NCBI GenBank assembly: GCA_949361645.1
Contig: OX442437.1
Coordinates: 2,624,296-2,688,295 of the forward strand
Origin: Spongilla lacustris
Taxonomy: Eukaryota; Porifera; Demospongiae; Spongillida; Spongillidae
Length of the DNA stretch: 64,000 nt
Reading direction: 5' to 3'
A model generated the notes under the pieces. That model had not been told where the DNA came from, searched no databases, and was given only the letters and a program-made list of their open reading frames with translations. The first letter of the stretch is position 1, and each line of letters begins with the position of its first letter. Shown here piece by piece: positions 44,195 through 64,000 of this stretch. A program made the translations under genes and the position numbers.

Positions 44195-44793
44195 CAGAAG
44201 TCCATGTACCTATGTGCTGTTATCACAATGGTGGGAGGGATGAGATATAATCTGGTCATCTGTTCTAGTGCACATGTAGTAGATGTGACCTGTGGTGTAC
44301 AGAGTGTACATGTACATGTATGTGTAGGTCTATTGCAAGCTTTATTATAGAGTGTATCATTTTTTGGTGTTGTCAATGCTCCTCTTGTTCAAGTGCTATG
44401 AGCTGAAACACACATATATGTGCTCATTGCATACTAGTAATACTGGCCACTGGGCTGGTACTACTACATGTGCATGTATTTTGATTTTAAAAGCCAGGTT
44501 AGAAGGCTATTTATGTGTACCCTCATACTGACCTAATGCTCATACAAACATGTACCCCACAGTTGTGAGGAATGATTTGTTATACAGGGCATATTATTGT
44601 AGTTACTTATCGCCAGTCTTTAAGACAAGTCACTAGCAACAGGAGCAAGGGGGAGGGGAACTATTGTCCCATGTGCTAGGTAACATAGATTATTCATATT
44701 AACAGACTTAGTTTCTAGAGATGCGTATGATGTGTACATTTGTCACTGCTTTCATAGCATGCCTCATTTAATGTATAATAGTGTTCAACATAG

Positions 44794-45017
44794 GGATGGA
44801 CTTGCATTCCACTTGTGGTGGAATCATATGGAGCTTGGGGCAGGGAAGCTATAGAAGCTTTCTCAAGACTTGCTTCACTTCTTGCCACAAGGACCAACAC
44901 CGCCAAGTCCAAAGTGGTCTCTAACTTGTATGGCCACCTGAACTTAACACTAGTGTGGGCCAATGCCCGGTCTCTCCTCTTAAGATATATCATCCAGGAG
45001 GGTGATACACGTACCTA
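44794..45017 (+). pseudogene. C-terminal fragment of a retroelement ORF
   Basis: Frame reads G-W-T-C-I-P-L-V-V-E-S-Y-G-A-W-G, then F-S-R-L-A-S-L-L-A-T and N-L-Y-G-H-L-N-L-T-L-V. Highly similar in pattern to the piece at 54538-54812. I take it as the last part of a reverse-transcriptase ORF common in marine invertebrates, probably LINE-like. No upstream part remains here. Confidence 0.55.
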
Positions 45018-47592
45018 AACTTAACTTTGTAGTTAGTGTATTTTATTTATTTGTGTATCATAATCATGTATGACTGTTATAATTTATATTAAAAATTGTA
45101 TACATAATATATAATATACATAATAATTATTGTATAGTGTTTTTTTTTTCCTTTTCAGTAGCACCTCAGAAGCGTTCTAAAGAACACCAGAGCCTGTGAC
45201 ATCTGATGGTGTGGAATTGTATAGTCTAGCCCTGAGGAGGCAGTGGGTTGCTATATAAAGGATGTTCCAGTATTTCAATTCCTTTACCTTACTATTATAA
45301 AAAGTCATTTAGTAAATGAACGGAGGAGCAAGTTTTTGTTTTTTATGATTCTCTTTGTAAATTTGTATGTGTGACATGTGCACAGATATAAAACGTAGCA
45401 GGTAGTCCACATGAAATGAAACCTTTCCAAAATTTCCCAAAAATACCTTCTACTATGATACAAGCACTTTCAACCACTTAAGATGTACTTCCTTCTTTAA
45501 CTTGTTGAAGAGGCAGAAATACTCCAATGGTCAGTCTATGATTTAATTCTTTTGTAATTTTTGCTCGTAGTGATGTGTTCTGAATTGACAAATCAAACTC
45601 AACTTTGGCCTGCATTTATGCTGGCATCATTTTTATGTTGCAAGTTCATGTTCCATTTTCAATCCACTTGCTTTTATAAAGTCATTGCGTAGCTAGCTTT
45701 GTGTCAATGCATTACTTTTTTAAAAGTGCAATACAAGCCAGCTTCAGCAATCTTAATAAATCAACATACAGTGTATATGTAGCTTGCACTTGACACACAG
45801 CTACATACCTCCCGTGTAATAATATGGTGTTTTTAGTGAGTATAGGTTGAAATGCACTGGGATTGATGGTTAAAGTTCTTACAAACAACTGTACTAGTGA
45901 GTGGGTGGGTGGTTGTAAAAATCAAAATATCAAGATTTCAATTTTTTTATAACTCCTAAATGGAAGGTTGTTAATTAAAGTGTTTGCCAACCTACGCATA
46001 TTAACTTGAAATGAGTGGTCATTGTATCTTGATTTAGTGGTTTGAATTTAGTAATACATAATGCAAGTTGAAATAAAATGTTGGAGCTAATTAGGTTATC
46101 CCAGGGATTATTAATTCAATTTAGTTCAATTTAATTTCTCTAATTCAAACTAATAAGATTGCATATCATTACAATGGGACACGGAAAATGAAAAACATGC
46201 TAAAATGTCAGTGTGTTGCTAGTGAGCAGGTAGTGCTGCTCCATCGTCAAACCCTAGATCTCAGCCGCACAGACACAGGCTAACAGATCTCAAGATTGCA
46301 AATGGTAGCCTGGTTCTGACAAAACCAACTGTTTCTGAGTCAGACCTCTCCCATTTTGTTGCAAGGCTAGCAGCTATACAATGGTTTGCCTCTCTTTGTA
46401 GGAGTCCATCGACTGAAACAACAAAAGGTGTAAATTGACCACATCGATCTTATTTTCTGATACATTCTTTTTTTTAGCTGCACTTTCTAAGCATACGCAC
46501 TTTCATTTAAACTTCATTGTAAAGGTATTCACCGCATATGCTCGCTAAAGTCCATTTAGCCTAGCTACAATAATGGGATTGATGTTCTCTGTTAGATTCC
46601 AAATAGTGGCACTGTATGTGTCTTGGGCAGATTTCTGGCTTCACTGATGGCAGATGAGCCCTGGCACAGAGAAGGCTGCAGTTGTTGGACTAGTCGTGTG
46701 TTCGATTTAATGTTGCATATGGCTGCCTGGGCAATGTTTTTCTTTTCTTCCGCAGTATGTATGCAGGGATTTCCTACTTCCACCTCATGGTTTGCCCCTA
46801 ATTGACTAAACCCCCCCCCCCCCCCCCCCCCCCCTTGTCCCGGTTTATGCATGCCATGTCATGCATGGCATGCCATTTAATGGCACCTGCAGAGGGAAGA
46901 CTTTAATTTTGCCCACCCCCTATAATTTTATATATTCCAAAACCCACCCCCTTGTTGCAAACTTGGTGGTAAATCCCTGGTATGGTGGATTTTTTTTTTT
47001 ACTGCTAGAGGTGTTTCCACAAGGGTTTTCCATAATCAGTTGCTCACCATTAAAATATACGTTTGTGTTTGAGCCCCCTGCCCAGCCTGGTGTGTTGTTG
47101 GTTGTAAGGCCTGATTGTGGAAGTATGCTTGGTGTTAGTATATTTGTATAAGTGTGCATGTGTATGAATGCACAGGCGATGCTGCACCAGTCTATCAATG
47201 CAATGTGCTATTATTAGAAAAGTTGAAAATCATGCATATAAATTACAGCCCCCCCCCCCCCCCCCCTCCCAAAAACAACAACTTTGTTATGGTCAACTTG
47301 GCACATATCTACATGTAAATTTTGTTGTATTAGCTCTATAGTGCTCATGAAAACATGGAAATTTTTCAGGGACTGAAGCATGGAATTATATGAATAATTA
47401 AGTGTGTACTAAATGTTAACTTAATTATAAGTTCGCATTTTTTAATGCTTCCATGTTTGCAAGTTATATATATTATACACTCCATCTGTCAGCAAATTCA
47501 TGTCAAATACACACATAGACATACAGCACACTAATTGTACAACACAAAATGTTTATTAAAAGTGCAACTTAGCGAAACGTTTAGTACAAGTC
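45018..47592. other. Intergenic stretch downstream of the PH-SH2 gene
   Basis: No convincing coding signal; C runs near 46810-46834 and 47248-47266. A short palindrome GCATGCCATGT/CATGGCATGC is near 46850-46875. Confidence 0.4.
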
Positions 47593-49292
47593 TTATCTTT
47601 TGCTCACAGGTCTTTGCGATACTTGGGGTTTTTGTGTTACTTGCGGTGGGGCAAATGTGGGCCTTTGAATTGTATTTTGATATATCTGCTCTGAGTCTTC
47701 CTGTGCAAATACATCACTTGGAGACTGCTCTCCTGCAGTCCAGTTTTCATAGCTGCTACTAAGCTCTTCAGCAGGTGGGGATGGAACCGACCAATTCTGG
47801 TACACCCCTCCTTCATCCTGATCTGGAAGAACTGTTGCTGTGGGGGGGATTGATGGCTTAGGTTTGACAACAGGTTTTGAACTAATTATCAACTGTTGTA
47901 TTGAGGAATTTAATTTACTTGCAGAGTCAGATATTTGGGTTGGACTCTTAGCAGTTGCCCTTGATTCTTCCTTTGATGAGGGGCAACGCTGTGGTGAGGC
48001 TGAAGATTGTTTTACTGCTGGTAACATCGCAGTCTTCTTTGGCTTAGCGGTGGTAGCAGGTGATGGGTTCTTTTGACTCGGGTCAGTACGTGACATGCTG
48101 CTCTCCAAAGAGGTGCTTTTGGTAAATTCTTCTCTCAAACGCTCACTCAACTGATTCATGTCAACCTCTAAGGAAAAGAAATTTAAGTGTATAATGGCAT
48201 GTTCGTTAACTAAACAAAAAAATGGAAATCAATGCCACTTTGTTTAAACCTGTAAAGTATTGGGCATATTTTCATAAATTCGTACAGCAAGAGTACATGT
48301 ACATGCAAGGTCAATAAATGTGATAGTTAAATGTGATAGTTAATTTCAATAACAGATAAGAACTGTCACATGTACAATTGCAAAAAAGTCACACATGTCA
48401 GTGAATGTACGATTTGAAATGTTGTGAATATAATTAATTACATGTAGGTCTTATTACTACCGAAATACCATAGACTCAATTACACCCTGAGAGCATTAGG
48501 ATAGTAGAACAAGCAGATACCTACAATGTGGTGAAAACATATGCTCTGACAAGAAGAGACTTATTCCTAAATTCCTACCAAAAGGCTTCTCCTTCTAGAT
48601 CTGATAAGATACAATTTAGAGTCTATTGCAATTATATCTTTCAATGAAGTATAACATTAGCAATACAAATTGATTCAATCAATAATGTCATGATAGACCA
48701 CCAAACAGTCATAGCGTATGTTCGGTAGGGACCAGAAGGTATATGTATATGCATAAAAGCACACCCCTGTAGCAGTTAACAGTACGGCCATTTACAAGTG
48801 GTAGTTTTTCAAATTTCTGTGAACAGTACAGTTCATCATCATGCATCAAATAATACATTTCAATGCAAGCATTACTTTTCATTTGCTTATCCTGGAAATT
48901 TTGAAAAAGTACCACAAAAGTGATTGTCAGCACTGGAATCTGTCCCATAATGTGGTATGTACTGATTAATAATTAGCTAACTCGTATGTTAATTAAGGTT
49001 GTTTTGTTATAATGGCACATTTTTGTCAGGAAACTATATGGGTTGTTACTGTAGGAGGCTAAGTACTAAGATAATACAACATGTTCATTTACCAGTGCAC
49101 GTCATTTTAAAAAGCATTTCTAGACAGAAAAAAATGTAATATACAAATTTAAATTCCTATAGATGTAGATTTGTGGGCAATGGTTGGGTAAACAAGGTTA
49201 AACAAGAGATTACAGCTATGAATTTATCCAATTCATCATTGCAAGTTTGCACAATACAGTGTCCCTACCCTCATATCAACCCATGCATACCA

Positions 49293-49342
<50 letters not shown>

Positions 49343-52300
49343 GATATAAGGGTAAAGTAAATAATGGGTAAATATGCCCTATTCATAGTGATATTAGGCT
49401 AGGGTTTTGTGTTCCTAGTGATCACCTCAGACCACTGCTAAGAGATTCACTTTGTGAAAGGATTCTATCATGAATTAAATCTCATTAGCAGTTGGCTTAG
49501 GCGATTGCTAGAAACACAAAACCCTAGCCTAAAATCGCTATGAATAGGGCAGGGCATATTTTCCCAAGGTTGATATGAGGGTAGGTTGATATAGGGGTAG
49601 GTGAACTGTATTTTGTTTCGGCCCTCAAATCTTACCTCTAAACTACATTTGTTTGATTAAATCTCATACTAAGGTAAATCCAATCTCTTGAGATTACCAA
49701 CTACAGTGCCCCTACCCTCATATCAACCCCTGCATACCATGGGGGTTGATATAAGGGTAAAGTAAATAATGGGTAAATATGCCCTATTCATAGTGATATT
49801 AGGCTATGGTTTTGTGTTCCTAGCTCACCTCAAACCATGGCTAAGAGATTCACTTTGTGAAAGGATTCCATCACGAATTAAATCTCATTAGCAGTTGGCT
49901 TAGGCGATCACTAGAAACACAAAACCCTAGCCTAATATCGCTATGAATAGGGCATATTTTCCCAAGGTTTATATGAGGGGGGTAGGTGTACTGTATATAA
50001 TGGAAGGCACATTCCCTGCAGATGAATAAGCTTACACAACCCCCTCTTCAGAAAACAAAAGAAAACCTCCTCCCCCCTCCCCCCCTCACAAAAAATAAAT
50101 GTATGTAACTTCTTTAAACAGTGAACATATACATGTAGTTGTAAGTATTTTACCCTGCCCTCAAATGCAAATGCCAACCTGGTGGATTCCAAGGCTCATC
50201 GTAGACAAGGTGCAAACCATCTCCAAATGGAACCACTGACTTATCAATGGATGTTTTCATATATGTATCCAAAAGGTCAACAAGTGTGGTACCCTCTGCT
50301 GGAATGGCCTTCAGCACACAACACAGCAACATGATGGGGCACATAGTGACATGTGTATGTTAACTAAACATGAGTGGGACTGAACAAAGCACTTACAGCT
50401 CTTTCAAACTTCCACATGTTGCCGCTTTGTAAAATCTTGTAATGATGGACAGCATCTGCCCTCCTAAATACATAAATGCACTGATCACATACATCATCAC
50501 ACAGGCTAACACTTACCATACACTCATCACATATCTCCCTTCAGCATTAACTCTCACAACAAAATTCCCCACTTTCCCTTCCGTCTGAAGCTTTTTCTCT
50601 GTATCTGCACGGCTCATGGTGTCCCAGAACCAGGAATAGTTATCGAAATTTTCGTGACCATTCGAACTTCCTGGAGAAATGCGTTCTGAAAAGCATCCAC
50701 CATCACTGTGGCTTTTTGATGATTTGGTATGCTCGACACTGCCGTCTGCACTTGATGGCGTACTCAAGGACTGCTTTGTTCCAACAGCCACAAACTGAGA
50801 TCTTGAAATTTCTCCATCTGTACTAGGCCCCAACCCACTATCAGTAGACGACACACTGCTTCTAGAATCACGAGAATAACTACCAGCTGTTGGTGTCTGT
50901 AAGCGCGGCTGTATTACGCGTTTCCCTTGGCCATATCCAGCTAGTGTTTTTGGAAGTGCAGCTGATTGCTGAAATTAGACGTGTATTGAGGGGATGCAAA
51001 ATGTATGCATTGATTGTGTCATGTGTGTGTGAATGTGTGTGTGTATGTGAGTGTGTGTATGAGTTATGGATGAGTACCAAGCATGTACATATGTATGTAA
51101 AAATAGAAAACATACAAAGCATCTCCCTAGGTTACATCTGGTAGTGCAAATTACTTGTGCACAACTGGTGATTGGGCATAAAATCTCAATTAATAAGGGT
51201 CACACTGTGTCTATTTCTTTTGCTCAATTGAGTTAATTTAGCATTGCAATTACTTACATTTTTCACTTTTAAGATTTTATTGATCCACTTATCCCGTTCA
51301 TTTTCTGAACCACACTGCAGAAAGAGCCATTTATGAAGAAAGAAAACATTGCTGTCTGCTTGTTCCATTCACATCCATAGATTTATGAATGTACACATAC
51401 ATTGCATGCGCACGCAATACAATTACACACAAAATTCATCCACCTGCTGCACAAGGTGGAAGTCTGAATGAGTGAGGATGGCACAAGCATTAGCTCTAAT
51501 ACGTGCATCACTGAGGCAACCATAGAGATCAGCCAACGACTTAGATTTAGAGGTATCCCATGAATGGCTAGGGCAGGTGGCTAGATAAGTGACTACTTTA
51601 CATGTAGACATTTTAATGTGCAACACAATATAAGAAACTTACAGCAGTTACAACCCACAGCTATAGTTCTGTTTCAATTAGTTGTGGCCATACTTGACAT
51701 GTTTCATTTACATTAGTTGTGGCTATACTCCTTGTGTGTACAACTGCACTCTGCTGCAAAATACCAGCGTCTACATACTGAAGTTGTGCTATTAAACCAT
51801 ACTGTACTACATACATGTATGTAAGCGGCTTTGAGTCTCTAGGTTAACAAACTACCCTATTAGACATCCATATACAAGTAGGCAAACACAGCTTTCACGT
51901 TTATGATGCCTGAAACACTAGTGATCATTCATTGCTTGAGCCTGCCTACCATACATGTACACTCACACCCCCCCTCACTGCCCTTCCCAGCAAAATGGAA
52001 GTTCAAAGAAGCAATGCAGTGAAAAAGGATATCTTCTCAAAAGAACACAGTGTTATCTGCTTGAAACATGAAAGCATCATTTTTAATGACATCATTTTTT
52101 TAATACCACTGGGTATTATTTCATAACAAAAGCAGGAAGCGTTTAGTAAAACACTTACAGAAGCATCATAAACTCATCTCCAATGTACTGCCAACATACT
52201 TTACATGATCTGTTATTGTTTTAGATTATATTTACAGTTTATTTTCACATAAATCACACACCACCAGATAACTTATATCCTCTTTATTTACCTGAAAAAC

Positions 52301-53113
52301 ATACTGTCCATCAGCATTTGACAAGTAGAACTTGAAGATGTTCTTTTTGTTAGCTTTTTTTTCACCCACTTCTACATTGCCTCTAATTTCTACACTTCTG
52401 AGATGCTGAGAATGTACAGACGTATAATCAACACACTGACGATACCAACCAAAAAGGATATGATGCATTCACTAAAAGTAGCATGTTGTATATGTGTTTA
52501 AGCAAAAAGTACACAAGGTGTGTAAATGACATTGCATGCTTGCACTTAAAAAAAAATGCATAACAAATACTAAAATAGTTAGGGTCGGGTTAACTAAACT
52601 GAACATGAATGCTACACCCAATATTCGACTATTATTTCTAACCCCCCTGTACAAATTCACTAAATGAGCAAACCTTTCTTGACAGGGACGATTGCTCGTG
52701 ACCTTCAAAAATGTGCAAGTGTGTGGACGTCAATTCGAGGAAAAACAATGACCACTGGAACATAACAGAAACATACATCAATTAGTATTACGAGACCCAA
52801 ACAAGTGCCGCGCACATCATACACATATTATTGGATATCCATAAACAATAGCGACTATACTATATAAGCTGCACAACCCATTTAGGTGAGCAGAAGCGGA
52901 CTCAGAGCCCACTCCATTTATGAAGTCCACCGCAGCTTGCTGTGCCGTGTTGAGATAAACAATTTTATCGTGCTGCCCCGGATTAGCGCAGCGACAATAA
53001 ACGCGTGTTTCAATACATATCGGCAGGCACCTGTAAACAATACTAGTACTTACATCTTTTCCCCCTGGCATTCTACCAGATATGATGCCCCTTTCGATCA
53101 CCGCATCACTCAT
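47593..53113 (-). CDS. PH-SH2 adaptor protein, 511 residues, eight exons
   Basis: Exons (transcribed right to left): 53113-53054, 52754-52674, 52405-52292, 51314-51258, 50968-50517, 50463-50397, 50308-50179 and 48167-47593. All junctions are GT-AG and the frame is open throughout. Residues 8-104 form a PH domain (H-L-H-I-F-E; C-terminal helix D-K-W-I-N-K-I with its invariant Trp at 95). 105-216 is a Ser-rich linker. 217-320 is an SH2 domain starting W-F-W-D-T-M-S with F-V-V-R and the phosphotyrosine-binding Arg at 243. The tail has K-P-x-P repeats (about 417-428) and three Y-x-N motifs at Y443 (Y-Q-N-W), Y460 (Y-E-N-W) and Y483 (Y-Q-N-T), the Grb2-SH2 consensus. The architecture (PH then SH2) resembles SH3BP2; family assignment is uncertain. 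Likely a cytosolic adaptor linking phosphoinositides and tyrosine kinase signalling. Confidence 0.85.
49255..49610. mobile_element. Mariner-like MITE, copy 1 (intron of the PH-SH2 gene)
   Basis: Ends TACAGTGTCCCTACCCTCAT and (reverse complement) TACAGTTCACCTACCCCTAT, with CAGT/ACTG ends and TA duplication. The inner halves are also inverted (CCTATTCATAGTGATATTAG against CGCTATGAATAGGG). It contains a G run of 47 at 49294-49340. Confidence 0.75.
49294..49340. repeat. G homopolymer (47)
   Basis: Within MITE copy 1. The sister copy has only five G at the same place, so the run expanded after insertion or is a sequencing artefact. Confidence 0.8.
49702..49995. mobile_element. Mariner-like MITE, copy 2
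   Basis: Same family and orientation as copy 1, 92 bp downstream, with TACAGTGCCCCTACCCTCAT start and ACTGTA end. The internal sequence is nearly identical. Confidence 0.75.
51423..51604 (-). pseudogene. Retroelement ORF relic in intron 3 of the PH-SH2 gene
   Basis: Minus-strand frame contains S-K-S-L-A-D-L-Y-G-C-L and R-I-R-A-N-A-C-A-I-L. It lines up with K-S-K-V-V-S-N-L-Y-G-H-L of 44794-45017. Same family, about 55 residues, no start. It should not be part of the host transcript because splicing removes it. Confidence 0.4.
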
Positions 53114-53555
53114 CTTTCAGACTAAGCTGTATGTTACCACTTTGGTCTAGTATTTGTGCAAACTCTGCTCGACTGACGGTGACGTAACGTAAATCCCCTT
53201 ACCATCTATCCAAATAAGGAGTCTACGTACGTGCTAAAAAAAACGGCAACGCCTATAGGCCCTGCATGTAATATAGTGGGCGGCTGAGTAATTTTCCACA
53301 GTATGAGGCCAGCTACTACGAATGATGCGGACAGCGCAATCGTACTAAATAGCGATTGGTACAGTGAATTAAATCCTTTTATGTATTGATAGACCTTCGC
53401 CCTCTCTCTCTCTCTTGCCATGTTGCTGCCGCCTTCATTGCCTCATTGTTCCTCATCAGGCACACAATCGCGGCTTAGTCTGCCCTCGCTTCTCCTACTC
53501 CTCAGAGAGAGAGCTGTCCAGCAAGATTGATGAGGATTAGTTCAAATCTTTGTTG
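53114..53555. promoter_or_regulatory. Likely promoter side of the PH-SH2 gene
   Basis: Lies just upstream of the ATG at 53113 on the minus strand, facing away from the myosin gene. No TATA box or start-site motif could be picked out; position only. Confidence 0.25.
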
Positions 53556-53787
53556 GAAGCATCCTCCCCGGCCCAGCAAACAAAGCCAAAATTCTGTCTG
53601 TTTCAGCCCCTCATGTAGCTTCATGGCTGTACGTCAGTGGTGCCTTCCATGGGCTTAGGCCTATACAAGGAGTTCAATTAATTCCAGACTGCAGTGAGAT
53701 GGTGGCTATGGTCTTACCAGAGATTACAGCCACTCCAGACCTGCAGATGTGCATGATGCTGTGTGGGACACCTGCAGCATTTGATGT
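53556..53787 (+). pseudogene. Retroelement ORF C-terminal part, first half
   Basis: Frame reads V-S-A-P-H-V-A-S-W-L and H-G-L-R-P-I-Q-G-V-Q-L, then M-L-C-G-T-P-A-A-F-D-V. It continues in phase at 54538 (T-I-T-L-P-L) once the 53788-54537 element and one GATGT copy are removed. Confidence 0.55.
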
Positions 53788-54537
53788 CAGAGGCGGATCC
53801 AGGGGGGGGGGTGCTGAGGGGGCTATAGCCCCCCCCCCCTTTCCCTTAGAACACGCCCCTTTTTTTATTTTGTACCACGCCCCTTCAGGCTCCCGAAGCG
53901 CCTCGATCTTCGTACTTGTGAAAACGAGTCAACACGTGACGAAATCTCAATTAATGACGACGAGATTTCATAGCTAAACCACAACCCACGCCACACAAAG
54001 CGGTGGATCCAATCACTAGCGCGAATCACGAATTGCTGTCAACATCAATGAGAATGTAAAGTACCTTGAAGACACAGACCTGCTAAAATTTAGGTGTGAT
54101 GCTGGGGACACTGTTTTAGCTGATCATGAGCGTTCATAGGCGGCCGGAGGGGGCGCCCAGGGGGCCTTAGCCCCCCCCCCCCCCCCCCCCCCCCCAGGCT
54201 ATGGCGCCCCTCTCCCCCCACCTCCAATCCCTAATGCGGAGCATAATTTAGCTTCTAGCACTCGCTCGCATGCATTTATTAGCAACAATCCAGAGTCAAA
54301 CGGTTACGCGCACATCAGAAGTATCGTAAGCCACGCCCCTTTTGGCGCCCCTCGTGTGTTTGCCCCTCCCCTCGATAGATGCTGGGGCTGCCTCTGGCCG
54401 TTTAAGCAAAGGGCAACTTACCGTTCAAAGGTGTGAAAAAATGTATCGAAATCAGGAATTCAATGCTCAAATTTTTTTCCGGGGGCTCTGACCCCCTTCC
54501 TAGCCCCCCCCTTTCAATATTCCTGGATCCGCCCTTG
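53788..54537. mobile_element. Non-autonomous hAT-like TIR element (750 bp)
   Basis: GATGT at 53783-53787 and 54538-54542. Ends CAGAGGCGGATCCAGG and (reverse complement) CAAGGGCGGATCCAGG. A second G/C-rich element-like segment (about 54128-54400, with G-GCGGCCGGAGG and CTCTGGCCGT arms) may be nested inside. No protein. Confidence 0.75.
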
Positions 54538-54812
54538 GATGTAACAATAACATTGCCACTCTGCCCAACCATATTGAGGGATTCTAGCAGAATGTCTGGT
54601 GCAGCATTTGCGGCTGCAGAGACCCACAAGATACTCACTAATGGTCCAAAACTGGGGTGGACATACATTCCCTTAGCTGTGGAGACCTTTTGCGATTGGG
54701 GTAAGGAGGCTCGTCTCACTTTTTCTGGGTTGGCATCCCACCTTTCTATCAGTATGTCCTCTCCCAAACGTTCCATCTTGGTGGACATTTACGGCAGGTT
54801 GAACATGACCTT
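54538..54812 (+). pseudogene. Retroelement ORF C-terminal part, second half
   Basis: Frame: L-G-W-T-Y-I-P-L-A-V-E-T-F, then G-K-E-A-R-L-T-F-S-G-L-A-S-H-L and D-I-Y-G-R-L-N-M-T-L. It aligns with 44794-45017. Cut at 54813 by another element end. Confidence 0.55.
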
Positions 54813-55418
54813 GCAAGGGCGGATACAGGAATTTTTTAAGGGGGGGGGCACGGTTAAAAAAAGTTATAAAAAGTGGGCGTGGATCCCCAGAAGGGGGTGG
54901 GTGCGGGAGGGGGATATGCCCCCTCCCGCGCGAAGCGCGGAAGCTTTTGATACTATCTAAGTATTAAAGCATTAAAACTATGCTAGTTTTAGTGCTTTTA
55001 TTTATATGTACAATTGAAAATTGCACTACAACAGTCTACAAGATCGATCTAGAAAAAGTATTTGCACCGTGCTGTTAGATGAGCAAATAGTTTCGGGCCT
55101 AAACGTGTTGCGAAAAATGCTGCCATGTGCGTCGAACCTATCGCACATTGTTATCATAGCCATAATGCTTCATTTGAGTCATAAATAGCAAAATAGGGAC
55201 CTACATGTGGCAGGCATCAATCAACCAACACCCGGTTAGGTATGAATAACGATATGCGCTACAAACGCTGTACATGGCCGATCAGATCGCTCCGCTATCA
55301 GTGTGCGCTTGAAAACACTCAGATTATTGAAGAACGAATATAGTGGGATTATTGAATGGGGGGGGGGGGGGGGGGGGGGGGTTACATGCCCCCCCCCCCC
55401 CCCTAGATCCGCCCCTGT
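54813..55418. mobile_element. hAT-like element ends, not clearly one copy
   Basis: Left end CAAGGGCGGATACAGG after CCTTG. Right end (reverse complement) CAGGGGCGGATCTAGG at 55403-55418. The flanks (CCTTG and TCAGT) do not match, so the two ends may belong to different insertions. Holds a G24/C15 pair at 55358-55403 and a GCGCGAAGCGCGG block. Confidence 0.45.
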
Positions 55419-56112
55419 CAGTACATTGTACATGTATCAGCGCTGTAGCTAACCACGGCACTGTTTCGTGCGGTTATAATCGCACGCGGTACGCAAAATA
55501 CACTCATGAATATTAAATGAATATTTAATGAGTCGTCCGGAAGGGGGGGGGCACGTGCCCCCGGTGCACCCCCCCCCCCCCCCCTGTCACAGAAATAATG
55601 TTGTGTACATACAAATAATTTTTTTAATAATAATTTTTACATGGCATAATAGAGATAATATATAGATATTATCTGATGAAACACACACATGTAATATGTG
55701 CAATCAAGCTATGTGGACAAACTGGTCTAGCATTGTTCTTGAGTTATGCCCATCAAGTAAGTTACCCACGTATAACAGTACAAGCAGTTGCTTACTCTAT
55801 ATGTAATTGCCTCTGTCATGGGGTCAGTATGGCCGGGCAAAGGCTTGTGTGGCTTTTGCTAACATTTTTTGGACATAGAGTCGGGCATTGAACTTGTATC
55901 TAGGGTCCTGGTTCAGAGATAAAGTCTAAAGATATATGCGTATCTATATCTATCATGCAGATTTGTACAATATTACAATCTGTAAGAGGCGTGGTTTTAA
56001 TACTGAGAATAATTAGAGCATTACGGTATGCAGGCTAACCCGAAAGCTACCGGACGCAGTGTTGTGAACCAGCTTCGGTGTTCGTGTGTGTTTGTGATGC
56101 TAGGGTGCTAGT
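55419..56112. other. Upstream region of the myosin gene
   Basis: No coding signal seen; contains C runs near 55570. Promoter elements not identifiable by eye. Confidence 0.3.

Positions 56113-64000
<7,888 letters not shown>

Noticed and set aside
54813..55418. A single hAT-like element with matched ends
   Set aside because: Both end types are present but the flanking five bases differ (CCTTG and TCAGT), so I kept it only as a low-confidence composite.

Overview
Animal (metazoan) nuclear DNA, not prokaryotic. The two host genes carry canonical GT-AG introns with short exons, and one is a class I myosin whose motor matches the Myo1e/Myo1f group. The retroelements (Ty3/gypsy of CsRn1, K02A2.6 and Gmr1 types, and a Ngaro/DIRS-type tyrosine-recombinase element), TTAA-flanked and hAT-like transposons, and abundant palindromic GTACAT tracts fit an invertebrate. 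A sponge or other early-branching marine animal is plausible, but the sequence alone does not prove it.

1-37.5 kb is a transposon graveyard with resolvable nesting. An unclassified, intron-bearing ORF (310-3226, resuming at 21336) carries an 0.8-kb TTAA-flanked element. It is split by a Gmr1-like gypsy element (3227-21330, 5-bp target duplication CAATG) whose pol order is protease-integrase-RT-RNase H. That element was itself hit by: a TTAA-flanked transposon (4156-9511); a small hAT element (10747-15833, 8-bp duplication GGTTGGGA) that later received a CsRn1-like element with 87/88-bp LTRs (11419-15416, 4-bp duplication ACGT); and a conventional gypsy element (15996-19314). Next comes a Ngaro-type split-direct-repeat element (21571-29765), interrupted by a second Gmr1-like element in reverse orientation (22804-27081) and by a TIR element (27604-28992). 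Then follow a second CsRn1-like element (30159-33770), short TIR elements, and a K02A2.6-like pol fragment (35782-37455). All are broken by stops, frameshifts, deletions or inversions.

37.5-47.6 kb is mostly non-coding: a 25-bp minisatellite (38.2-39.2 kb), CA, TTG and 16-bp repeats, a TIR element with perfect 16-bp ends (43392-44194), long G/C homopolymers and retroelement relics.

47.6-64 kb holds the host genes, divergently arranged. On the minus strand (53113 to 47593), eight exons encode a 511-residue PH-SH2 adaptor whose tail carries three YxN motifs. On the plus strand from 56113, fourteen exons encode the motor of a Myo1e/f-like myosin, which runs off the window. Both probably act at the cortical membrane and actin: one as a phosphotyrosine/phosphoinositide adaptor, the other as a membrane-actin motor. 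The 3 kb between their starts is filled with retroelement and transposon debris.
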